A DNA stretch of 64,000 nt. Source: Gracilariopsis chorda (taxonomy: Eukaryota > Rhodophyta > Florideophyceae > Gracilariales > Gracilariaceae). The position numbers and the translations under genes were made by a program. The notes beneath the pieces are model-generated. The model was given only the letters and a program-made list of their open reading frames with translations. It searched no databases and had not been told where the DNA came from. The stretch is taken from assembly GCA_003194525.1 (NCBI GenBank), contig NBIV01000292.1, forward strand, positions 1 to 64,000, given 5' to 3'. Positions 33,388 to 43,048 of this stretch are shown here, one piece after another; position 1 is the stretch's first letter; each line of letters starts with the position of its first letter.

Positions 33388-33918
33388 TCACTCTTCGCCG
33401 TTGCCCGGGGCTTGACCACCCGCAAGGCGGAAAGCCAACGCGTCCGCCATGGCGGTGACATCCCCCGGAAGGGTGTCTGAGCCATCCGCATAAGCGGTGA
33501 CCAATCCCTCATTGAGGACAGCGACCGGGTGAAACCACGGGGCAAGGCGCAGGCGCGACGCGTGATTCCGATTCATCGGGTTGAGCCCCACCAGGGTGTT
33601 GTAGGTTGGCCAGTTGAACGCCGCAGCGGTTCCGGAGGACCCCACCGAAGGTGGTAGTGCGAAGGGATGGTCGGCTGCAGCAGCCATATTCCCCGGTTGT
33701 ACCGGATGTCGATCGCCCTGAGGCAGGGGAACTGACCGAAAACCGGTGGTGTATCGCCCAAGAGGCCTCGGAGGTTGGCTGTGGTTGTTGATGTTGTTGT
33801 CGTCGTTCATTTCTTCCTTGTCGAGGGTGGCTGTTGTTGTCGTTTGTGCGCTTGGTGAGTCTGGTGCAGAGGGATTTACCGAAGAACCAGAGACAGAGCA
33901 CGCGCTTTTATCACCCAT
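33388..33918 (-). CDS. Antisense ORF in the 3' region of family B
   Basis: An ATG-started 176-aa frame on the minus strand, beginning 54 bp inside the 3' LTR border and reading towards pol. The N-terminus is Ser/Thr/Asn-rich (TTTTATLDKEEMNDDNNINN). The C-terminal 90 residues (FNWPTYNTLVGLNPMNRNH ... LPGDVTAMADALAFRLAGG) look like folded protein. No family recognised. Position and strand parallel the larger antisense ORF of family A; I see no clear sequence similarity between the two. Transcription could start from an antisense promoter in the 3' LTR. Confidence 0.5.
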   Translation of the reverse strand: MGDKSACSVSGSSVNPSAPDSPSAQTTTTATLDKEEMNDDNNINNHSQPPRPLGRYTTGFRSVPLPQGDRHPVQPGNMAAAADHPFALPPSVGSSGTAAAFNWPTYNTLVGLNPMNRNHASRLRLAPWFHPVAVLNEGLVTAYADGSDTLPGDVTAMADALAFRLAGGQAPGNGEE

Positions 33919-33962
33919 TTTCGCCTGGGAATCCTCCGCTTCCGCGTTCGTTTTCCCGTCTT

Positions 33963-33972
33963 AGGGGGGATA
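33963..33972 (+). promoter_or_regulatory. Polypurine tract, family B
   Basis: AGGGGGGATA lies directly before the 3' LTR, the expected position for the plus-strand primer. Confidence 0.75.
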
Positions 33973-34797
33973 TCAAGTGCAACGCCCTCAGGGAGGGATT
34001 CCTGGTACTTGATCGTTTTCCCGATATTATCGGTTGTGTAGTGTGTATATGAACTACGCCCCACAATGGTGGGTATGGACACGTGGGACACGGTTTTGGG
34101 CCAATTGGCGGTTGGCCACAGTAGTGGATGTTGCCACGAAATGTGGAGTATTTCAGTTAGTTCTATTTATTATTTTCACACCCATTTCTGGGAAGCTAGT
34201 ACTTAGTGCGACGGTGCACTGCCGTCGCACCAGTAAACCTTCCCCAACAAGGGACCCCAACCTGGGGAATTGGCTCTAGTTGTCGCGGCTTGCGCGCGTA
34301 CTCTACTCCTCCTTGGAGGGAAACGCCGTAAACCACGGGACATCTAACCCCCTTGCAAATCTAAAGGGACCCATCACTGGGAGTATAATTGTTCCAATTG
34401 CATTGGTGTTTCGCCCTGTATAGGGATATTGTTACCGGCATCGCCGTTCGTCCCCGTCGCTCTGGCGACTCACTTCGTCCTCTCCTCCTCCTCTTCGCCC
34501 TTCCTTTTTCCCCTTTTTAGGGTAGCAACTCCCGCTATCCGCGGCCCTCGTGTGCGCATCCGCTCACGCACCCCCACTTACGTGGAAACATACCTCTACT
34601 GAGGATCACACCCCGCTCACGCGGATACCGATTCTTCGCCTTCACCTCCCTGCGCAAGTAGCGACAGGTGTCCCTGGTCTTACAAACCGGCTTCGCCGTG
34701 ACACCTCTGGGAGGGCTCTACCCACCTGGGTTCACCTCGTGAGAGGAAGATCCCGAACGTCTTTCGGTGTTTTTCCCCTTTTGGGCATTGCACCACA
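33973..34797 (+). repeat. Family B 3' LTR (copy 2)
   Basis: 825 bp, starting TCAAGTGC (TG changed to TC) and ending CACCACA. About 27 differences from the 5' LTR by my count. Several fall in hairpin loops while stems stay paired (CCAAT-TGC-ATTGG against CCAAT-CAC-ATTGG), and one restores a stem (GTCGC-TCTG-GCGAC). Confidence 0.93.
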
Positions 34798-35033
34798 GAT
34801 ACCACCAGCCAAGATACCCTTCCGCTGAAAGCGATCCAACTCGTTCGAGCTCTCAGGCTTGAACAAGAACTTTTGAACTTCCCCTTTTAAGCCCTACTCG
34901 CCAAGATGCCCGTCACAAAAAACGTACTGCAGACAAGAGCGTGCATGAGTCGCGATTCTGTGCTAAAATTTGCTACACCTTACAAGGAAAAAGAATTATT
35001 TATGAGGTTTACCACTTTTCGTGGATAGATTAA
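34798..35033 (+). pseudogene. Tigger-like transposase remnant, N-terminal part
   Basis: Reading in one frame towards the copy 3 insertion gives DSVLKFATPYKEKELFMRF and, across the insertion site, IKKFVKRHALRSV. This matches the CENP-B/Tc5-type DNA-binding domain of Tigger transposases; the usual Trp before the second helix is a TAG here. The remainder is at 46170-46450, beyond the nested element. The left edge abuts the copy 2 LTR. Confidence 0.65.
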
Positions 35034-35510
35034 TGTGAGAGAGCGAAGTCCAGTGGATTCTACAATTCTGGAGACCCGTGTGGACGATACACGTTGTGTA
35101 TCGGGCCTAAGGAGGGCTAACTGTATTTTATATAATTCATTTAATTTTATTATTTTCTTAACCATAGAACTAGAGATAACTACTGTAGAGTAGGGCACTT
35201 TACAGTGCCACAGGGTCGAGGTGCCTCGTGCCACTACTTATGCACCTCGAGCTGCGCCTCCCCTTTGGACGGTAAACTCAGACACCCTCGTGAGTCCTGA
35301 GTACCCCCGTACTTGGTATTCGCGCTCCCAACTGGCCTTCAAGGTATCGCTACCGCACCTCCGACCTGCAGGACTGCGTAGTTAGCGCCATCCCATTGCG
35401 CCAACATTACCAGAAGTGTCGCCGCCGTTCCATTGACCTTAGGACCTCCCAGCTCTGCCACGCTACCACGAGACCATTACGAGTTTGCCCACTTGGCTCG
35501 CTATCCCACA
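35034..35510 (+). repeat. Family A 5' LTR (copy 3)
   Basis: 477 bp, TGTGAGAG...CCCACA. Strong hairpins include CGATACAC-GTT-GTGTATCG (35085-35103) and GGCACT-TTAC-AGTGCC (35194-35209). Confidence 0.95.
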
Positions 35511-35512
35511 TT

Positions 35513-35533
35513 TGGTCTCCTGACTTAGAATCC
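35513..35533 (+). promoter_or_regulatory. Primer binding site, family A
   Basis: TGGTCTCCTGACTTAGAATC, 2 nt after the LTR and nearly identical to the family B site, so both families probably prime from the same or closely related tRNAs. Confidence 0.72.
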
Positions 35534-35615
35534 CCTTGAACGTTTGAGTACAGACCTTAATGATAAGACGAAATTACGGGATTCTACCTTTGGAACTTAG
35601 ACCGACGGACTGGTA

Positions 35616-37787
35616 ATGACAAGCAACTGCCCCATGGATACCGAAAATAACCCCCAACATGATGATCAGAGGACCCCTCAGGCTGGCCCCAGTGGACTGT
35701 CGACGGTTCCTGAAACCATTGGCCTCGCGGCCGATGCGACCAGCGACCGCCAGAGTACGCGCAGTCAACCTTTAGTACGTCCATTGACCCCCGTGGATAA
35801 TCCGGAAAGGATTGCGAGAGAGTCCAATTTGGCCGCTCGTCTCCGATCCCGCCTCAACAGGATCAATTCCCAGCCGGCCACGCCGACGAAAAACCTACAG
35901 GAAGCTTCTCCAGATGTGAGGGAAGACCTCTCCAGGGGTCTCGCTGATGTCCTATGGCCGCAGCTGAAACGTCTCTGTGAGGAGCACGTTCAGTCCCTTT
36001 TGGATACCCGTGTTCCAGAGGTCTTAGATGGGATGATTGACCAAAGGACTACTCGCCTCGTTCCTCAGGTCCTGGAGTCCACGACCTTCGTGGAAGCCAT
36101 GGCCTCGACCATACGGACGGAGGTCACACGCCAGGTAGGCACCCCGGCCCTTGCGGCCAATATTCAAAGTATTCCGTCGGCCTCCGTGTGGCAACCACAC
36201 TCCGAACCCCCGGGAGTAGCTGCTCTACCAGCCCTTCGCCGGGTTAACCAACAGGAAGACCAAATGGAAGTGCACCCAGGGATTGGAAGAGACCCTCCCC
36301 GGCAAGAAGGCCTAATGGCTGCACGACCCATGAGGTACCAGGGCTCCCAGCAGGCCCGCAGATCCATTGGATTTGGCGATGTCGAGATCGCTCCATTGGA
36401 CGAGCGAAGTGCTGACCGAAGGAAGAACAGAAGACCTAGAAGGAACAAGAAGTCGAGGAAGAGGAGAGACCATTCGCAAGATAGCAATAACGGGTCCAGT
36501 TCAGACTCGTCAGTTTCGACCGATACGGACGCGGATGAGGCAGCTGTTCGACGCCTCAGGCCGCTGGCAACTACCAACGAACTTTTTAAGAAAGTGTTGG
36601 ACTATCGAAATTACCGACTGGACAACAGGTCCTCAAGGTATTCCGGTTCGGTGGCTGGACGAGTCACCAAGTGGGCCAAACGGATGCAGCTTACCGTTAC
36701 GGACAAGTTCTCAGGAACTGACCCGATCGCTGTCCTTAGGTTTCTGTCTCAATTCCGTACGGCCTGCGACCAGAACGGCGTCCACGAGGGAGCCGCTCTG
36801 TACCTGTTTCAGTTTTTCCTCAGTGGACAAGCGCACGACCATGTGGTTTCGAAGATCTCCGGTTCCAGTGACCCAATGGATGCAACGGTTATGGAGCTCC
36901 TTAGGTCCTACCCAGAGGTCGTTCATTACCTTTTGGAGACGTACGCCACTGACGACGTAATTATGGATGCCCATCAGGACGTGATTTCCTTTAGGCAAAG
37001 CACTAACGTGACCGAAACGGACTTTGCTGACCAACTGTGGAAGAAGGCATACCGCTGTGGGAATGTATTTTCCGAAGGACGACTCAAGCAGCACTTCATG
37101 GCTGGATTACTGCCGGCCATTAGGACTCACGTGCGTAATCACCACTCCGACAACCAGAGGCTTTCGTTCCGCCAGTTGGTTACGTTTGCCGAAAGATACG
37201 GCAAGACCTATAGGACATCCCGTCGAACGGCGGACATGGAGGCCAGAGGTCGAGCATCACCTTTGAGGAAGAGTTCCAAAGTCCATATGGTCGACTCTTC
37301 TGAAAGCGAGTCCACTGGTAACATCCGTTCGGAAGAAGGAGATATCCTTGCGGTCTCTTGTTCTTCCGCTCCTTCTGGTGCGCCATCCATATCGGCCACT
37401 GGAACTACTACTCCATCTGGACAAACGACGCCACGGTATACGTTCGTCCAACCTAGGAAGGACGTTTTCACCCGCTGGCCACCTTGCTACCTCTCCCTCT
37501 CCACGGCTGGGCCGTGTCATTGCATGAAGTTCATGCCAGAGGATGTTCGCAAGAACTTCCTAGCACTAAGGGATGAGAACTTCCAAGCCAGGAGGGCAGA
37601 GGGAAATTACCATCGTCAGTACCAACGGAATCAGTCCTCAGGGTCTAGTCGATACGCCACGCCGCGCGAGGCTCCGGCCTCTCAGGTCAACGCTATCGAT
37701 ATTTCCGATACGGATACTGTCCCTCAGGTGACCCCCGTGGAAGCTCCAGTGGACCGTCACGGAAAGACCGAACAGGAAAACGCGTAG
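35616..37787 (+). CDS. Family A Gag
   Basis: An ATG-started intact frame of 723 aa. The N-terminal third is Pro/Arg-rich. A basic segment at about residues 268-290 (DRRKNRRPRRNKKSRKRR) and a Ser/Asp stretch precede the capsid-like domain at about 320-540 (FSGTDPIAVLRFLSQF, YPEVVHYLLETYAT, ETDFADQLWKKAYRCGN), clearly homologous to family B Gag. Where family B has a CCHC knuckle this protein has only CYLSLSTAGPCHC, so the zinc knuckle is absent or degenerate. The pol frame opens in -1. Confidence 0.85.
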   Translation: MTSNCPMDTENNPQHDDQRTPQAGPSGLSTVPETIGLAADATSDRQSTRSQPLVRPLTPVDNPERIARESNLAARLRSRLNRINSQPATPTKNLQEASPDVREDLSRGLADVLWPQLKRLCEEHVQSLLDTRVPEVLDGMIDQRTTRLVPQVLESTTFVEAMASTIRTEVTRQVGTPALAANIQSIPSASVWQPHSEPPGVAALPALRRVNQQEDQMEVHPGIGRDPPRQEGLMAARPMRYQGSQQARRSIGFGDVEIAPLDERSADRRKNRRPRRNKKSRKRRDHSQDSNNGSSSDSSVSTDTDADEAAVRRLRPLATTNELFKKVLDYRNYRLDNRSSRYSGSVAGRVTKWAKRMQLTVTDKFSGTDPIAVLRFLSQFRTACDQNGVHEGAALYLFQFFLSGQAHDHVVSKISGSSDPMDATVMELLRSYPEVVHYLLETYATDDVIMDAHQDVISFRQSTNVTETDFADQLWKKAYRCGNVFSEGRLKQHFMAGLLPAIRTHVRNHHSDNQRLSFRQLVTFAERYGKTYRTSRRTADMEARGRASPLRKSSKVHMVDSSESESTGNIRSEEGDILAVSCSSAPSGAPSISATGTTTPSGQTTPRYTFVQPRKDVFTRWPPCYLSLSTAGPCHCMKFMPEDVRKNFLALRDENFQARRAEGNYHRQYQRNQSSGSSRYATPREAPASQVNAIDISDTDTVPQVTPVEAPVDRHGKTEQENA
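37775..37787 (+). promoter_or_regulatory. Candidate -1 frameshift heptamer, family A
   Basis: GGAAAAC (37775-37781) lies one codon before the gag TAG (37785-37787); the -1 frame is open through gag's end into pol. Family B has the same heptamer at the same place. Confidence 0.4.
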
Positions 37788-40700
37788 AGGAGCGGCCGGA
37801 GGCGAACCGCCCTTCTGAGGATCCCAGCCTCAACCCCGATGGACAGGAGTCACCTGGCTCCAGAAGTCCTTCGGAGTCTCACCAACCAACGGACAAGTGG
37901 ACCGACGACCCAATGGAACCGTCACTGGATGACCAGGACCCTATCTGTGTCCTTAGGAAGGAGAACTACAAAGTTCGCATGACCATAGGACTCCGCACCT
38001 CACACTCTAGAGTGGCTACAAGTGTGCTGGACACGGGCGCCGGGCCCAATTTGATACATTCTAAGGTCCTACCAATTGGTTGGGAAGACAAGGTCCGGGT
38101 GAAGAAGACCCCCAGGATTACTGATGCTTCGCGCAGACCAATGGCCATTAAAGGAATCATTTCGTTATTTGTCCAACTGGGCAGTTTGCGAGTCCGTACG
38201 TGGTTCCTCGTATGTCCGAACTTGGGAGCGGAATGTATCCTTGGGACTTCCTTCATCGACTGCTATGTGAAGGCCATTTACCCTGGCCTTCGGAAAGTCG
38301 CGTTCTATCGCGCACATCCTGTGGCCTTGATAGGTTCCAAACCGGGACCTGAGGCAAACCCGCGGAAACCTCCACTGGCGACGAACACTATGTCCAATAA
38401 GGTCAGGCTCACAAAAGCCTTGGTCATCCCTGCGATGACTCAGACCACCGCTTGGGTTCAGTGCGAGTCTTCTGGTCTTTTGACGCTGCAGAATCATCCG
38501 AAGACGATCCGCCGTCAACTCACCCTCATGGCCAATGGAGTTATGGACGTTCGTCCGCGGCAGCCCTTTGTGGTCAGTATGAGTAACTTCACTGACCATC
38601 CGGTTAGATTACCTACAGGAACAGTAGTCGGCATTGCCCTGCTAGCTCCTGTGGCCATTAGGGAAACCAATTTGGACAGCTCCCACCTGGACGACGACGA
38701 GGACGCCGAGTCCTGGGAGGGGGACGTCAAAATGGGGGAAGAATTCGAATCCTATAGGCCTCAGGTTATAGAGCTCCTTCGGGAATTCAAATCCATGTGG
38801 TCTGGCCAGCTAGGCGAGATTCGGGCGACAAAGCACCGAATCGACCTTAAGGACGACGCGAAACCAGTGTACCAACACCCCTATAGGACGGGCCTAAAAG
38901 GAAGAACCATCGTGGCCGAACATATAGAAAAGATGGGGATGGCCAACGTCATCGATCCGGCTCCTCCTCATCAGTCCGAATGGGCCAGCCCCTTTGTCCT
39001 GGTGGCCAAGAAGGATGGCTAGGTCAGGTTTTGCGTTGACTACAGGAAACTCAACGCTATGACCAAAAGGGATTCGTACCCTATCACCCGGATGGACGAC
39101 TGTCTCGATTCCTTAGGAGAGGCAGCTGTCTTTACCACCTTGGACGCCAATTGGGGATATTGGCAAATACCACTGGACGATGATGTGAAGCCGCTGACCA
39201 CGTTCACGACCCACGAGGGACTTTTCCGATTCACTCGTATGCCCTTTGGATTAATAAACGCACCCGCTACGTTCCAGAGAGCAATGGACATTATCCTATC
39301 TAGGGTCAAATGGAAGTTCGCACTGGTCTATTTAGACGATGTTATCATCTTCTCAAAGACCATTGGTGAACACTTCTCCCACGTTAGGACAGTTCTGAGG
39401 ATTCTCCGCGAGGCCGGAATAACGTTGAAGCTCCCCAAGTGCTTCTTCTTCCAGTCCTCTGTGGATTACCTTGGCCATGTGGTCCGCCCTGGATGCCTAC
39501 AGGTTGCCTCGAGGACGACTGACGCCATACAGCAAGCTAAGCCCCCCAGGACCCATACGGAGTTGCGTTCCTTTTTAGGTCTATGTAACGTCTATCGTCG
39601 CTTTGTCCAAGGGTTTGCGAAAATCGCTGCGCCGCTTAACGACATGTTGCGCAAAGAGACCCCATCGGAGTTCGACTGCATGACGGACGAGCAATATGAA
39701 GCTTTTGAGACCCTGCGGGATAAGCTTCTGAACCCTCCTATATTGGCCTTGCCTAAACCGGACAAACCGTACATCCTTGACACGGATGCGTCCGATGGCC
39801 AAATTGGATGTGTTCTCCTCCAGGAACAAAAATCTCCGAGGGACTATAGACCAATTGGCTATTGGAGCCACTCGCTAACGAGCCCAGAGTGGAACTATAG
39901 CACTTCCGAGAAGGAATGCTTATCCATTGTCTGGTCAGTATTAACCTTAAGGCCATACTTGGAAGGCGTTCGGTTTACCATAAGGACTGATCACCATTCG
40001 CTTAGGTGGCTCATGAACATGACCGACGCGTCCAGAAGGCTCGCCCGATGGAGATTGCGCCTGTCGGAGTTTGATTTTGATGTTACCTACAGGCCGGGGA
40101 TAAAGCACCAAGCAGCTGATGCCCTTTCCAGGATCCTGAGCGATGGCACTGATCAATCTCCTCTGGACGACAAGCTACCTACACCGGACCTGATAGGTTA
40201 TGAATCTGACCATGAGGATGACTTCCTTCTAGGACGCGTTAATTGCGATGACCCCGATGTGGACGTGGAAGCAATATACCTGGTGAACTGGTCTATGGAC
40301 GAGAAAAGCAAAGTACAGCCCCTTGAGGTTAACGCAGTTCAACCAGAGGAAAAGGAGCTCCTGCCAATCACGCTGGATGAGCTCCTACAGGCCCAAAAGG
40401 ACGACGAGTACTGCAAGAAGCAGGCTGGCCTCGTCGGGACCCCTGGTTGTCTGTTTGACTATCACCGATTCGGACTGCTCTGCAGCAGAGCCCCTCTGGA
40501 CGGAGCAATCCAACGGGTCATCCCTAAAGTCCTCAGGGCACGAGTTCTGTACCTCGCCCACTACCCCCGGTTGGCCGGCCACCCTGGCGGAACGAGAATG
40601 TATCAGTCCCTACGGAAACATTTCTACTGGCCCTTTATGGCCAATGACCTTTGGCAAACCTCTAGGACGTGCGCCTCGTGCGTTAAAGCACGCGGCTCGA

Positions 40701-42143
40701 AAGCCAACCATCAGGCCAAGCTGAAGCTGTTCCCAGCTACTGGACCACTGGAGTTTATCGCTACGGATATCCTAAGGCCGTTACCGTCAACGACCCATGG
40801 TAATAAGTTTATCTTGGTGCTTACCGATCTGTTCACCAAGCTCACCAGAGCTATTCCCATGAGGTCCACTACGGCCACTGACGTAGCAATGGCGTTCTTG
40901 ACCCATTGGGTGCATCCATATGGTCTGCCACTTTATCTCCTTTCGAACAACGGGACACAGTTCGTATCGAAATTCTTCGCTCACGTCTGTACGACCTTAG
41001 GACTTAGGCACGTTGCCACGACTGCTCATCATCCGCAGACCAATGGACAGGCTGAGCGCTTCAATAGAACCATCAAAAACAGACTGGTGCACTACGTCAC
41101 TGAGCACCAGGCCAATTGGGATGACTACGTCGGACCACTGGTCTATGCGTCGGTCCACGGGGACTACACCCTTCGATCTGACGCTCACGCGACAGCCCCC
41201 ATACTTCGCAGTTGACCTTAAGGACAGCTGGGTCCCACAGGACTTTACGGCAGAGATGACCCCTGCCCAGGCCAAACAGTATACCCGAAAGCGGAAAGAC
41301 GACATTATCCGGACGGCCAGTACACGGCTGGCGAAGTCCCAACGGAGATACAAAAATAACTTTGATAAGGCCGTGAGGTTTACGCCATCCTTTAAGGCCG
41401 GGGACACGGTCTACCTCGACCGCGCCCCATCGGGTAAGCCTCAGGACGACATCGAGGTCATCACCCGAAAGCTCCTCCCACGGTCCACTGGTCCCTACCA
41501 GGTTCTCTCCTCTACGTCCCATACGGTGACTATTGAAATCGATGGCCTACAGGACACCGTCGCGATTGACCGCATTACGGCGGCGCCTGAGCCGCCGAAG
41601 CCCACTGGTTCCCCTTTGGACAATCCTGAGGACGAACCTCCGGATGCTCCCAATTCCGCCCTACAGGACTCTACACACACGAACGAGCAGCCTTCGTCCC
41701 GTTCTAAGAAACTTATGGCAGACCCATTGGTCAACCCGACCGCTACATCACCTCCAAAGGTCATCTCCGCTGATCCATTGCCCCCCTCACCCCAAGACGA
41801 AAGCAACGACGGAGTACCGTCCCAGTCGGCCAATGATGATTACGCCCCTTTGGACGAGATGGATCTACCAGAGGAGTGGCCTGTGGATGTTCCGAAGGAC
41901 GCAGCTTCACTTCCTAAGGAAAGCGCTATAGACCGGGTGGTCAATGCCGGCATTGACGACGACGGCGTCGTCAAATACCGTGTCCGCTGGTATGGCTACA
42001 AACCCTCTGAGGACACATGGGAACCTCGGGAGAACATCCCGGAGAAGTTTGTCCTTAGGTTCTGGCGCCGCATGGGCCACACGGAGCGCGACCTTAAGGA
42101 AGGGGCATACGTACTAAAATCCAATTGTCAAGGTTCGAGGTAG
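37779..42143 (+). pseudogene. Family A Pol: PR, RT, RNase H, integrase, chromodomain
   Basis: The protease motif is VLDTGAGPNLI. RT reads to a TAG at 39020-39022 (copy 1 has Ser there) and continues in the same frame with ALDANWGYWQIP-type motif A, FGLINAPATFQRA and an intact YLDDVIIFS. RNase H (DTDASDG, SEKECLSIVW, RTDHHSLRW) is intact. The integrase zinc finger is intact, but the second catalytic Asp is Asn (SNNGTQF, codon 40946-40948). A 17-nt deletion after 41149, relative to copy 1, shifts the frame; the C-terminal part runs to 42143 with a chromodomain (YRVRWYGYKPSEDTWEP) at about 41930-42070. Confidence 0.92.
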
Positions 42144-43048
42144 TCTGATGGACGTCGCTAACTCCCGCGCTCAAGCCGTTGAGCTGACAACAAGGACAGG
42201 AGCACTGAGCACGCGCACTATGAGCGCTAAGCCGATCTGGCTCTCCATGGGCCACGGCGCGGAGCGCTAACCATCCATTGGCCTAACTATAGTTCGGCCT
42301 ACCTCTGGCGCGCGCTAATTTTGGCACTAACTACCAGCCCAATGGAACATCCGATGGAGTTACAGCGCGGGCGGCGCCTGCCAAGGCGCATGCGCTTGAT
42401 CAAAAACTCCGTCGGCCAAATGGACAATTTTTTTGGAGCGGCGTTGCACGCCCCGAAATCAGCCAAAACAAAGAATGGCCGATATCTCGCCTTCTAGGCC
42501 GCGCACAGACCAACGGACACTGGATTCGGACTCGCCTCATTGCGGCCTAAATGGTACCATATGGGCCCATTGCGCAGCTCGCGCACAGCCGGCGCGCAGG
42601 CCGACCGCTGGCACGTCAAAAAAATTGACAATTTCCGATGGCCAATTTCTCAGCCCAATTTTTTGGAGTGCCAAGGGCCTCATCCAGATGGAGACGAGCG
42701 CCAGCACGCCACGTGTTCACGCACACATGCCCAACGGCCAACCGCCGCCCTGAAGGACCGGCCAGACGGAGCGAGATCGCCGCTTCCCAATTGGTCACTG
42801 CAAGCTAATGCATGTCCATTGGAACGCGAACCGTCGCGGTGCTTCTCGACGGCAAACCACCGCACTAGCTGACCTGAACGACGGTCAAGCCGACCAAAGG
42901 GAAAAGAAGATAACAACCAATGGATAACTGGACTTTATTGAGACCTAACAGGCTATCCTATCAGCCCCCTCAGGCCGATGGACCAGGCGCAATTGCGTCG
43001 TCGCCCTGACCATCGGGGGAACCGCCACTGTTGGTGGGCACCTGACCA
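42144..43048 (+). other. Family A 3' non-coding region
   Basis: Matches copy 1 from 3136 to about 4000 with small differences. No gene is seen on either strand. CC-N3..5-GG motifs are frequent. Confidence 0.6.

Larger units (their letters stand above)
24775..34797 (+). mobile_element. Ty3/Gypsy chromovirus, family B (copy 2), full length, 10.0 kb
   Basis: Two 825-bp LTRs flank gag, a pol frame (PR-RT-RH-IN-chromodomain) with four in-frame stops, and a 3' antisense ORF. PBS and polypurine tract are in place. The LTRs differ at roughly 3% of positions by my count, so the insertion is not very recent. The flanks do not match (TAGTA on the left, GATAC on the right): the left flank is an old LTR and the right flank a Tigger-like transposase, which suggests that recombination joined two insertions or removed flanking DNA. 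Confidence 0.93.
24775..34797. repeat. Dense array of short CC...GG palindromes across family B
   Basis: LTR, gag and pol are filled with palindromes of 4-6-bp arms and 3-5-nt loops whose outer bases are CC and GG. Examples in gag at 26208-26647 are CCAG-CTTG-CTGG, CCGTC-ATC-GACGG, CCGAA-AATA-TTCGG, CCCGG-TCT-CCGGG, CCAGT-ATTTT-ACTGG and CCGCT-TTGT-AGCGG. I count about 13 in 26161-26760, where random sequence would give fewer than one of this form. Stem sequences differ from one palindrome to the next, so they are not copies of one repeat. Confidence 0.8.

Noticed and set aside
24775-34797. Possibility that the palindromes are CRISPR-like or copies of one dispersed palindromic element
   Set aside because: Stem sequences differ from palindrome to palindrome and spacing is irregular; no shared repeat unit exists.
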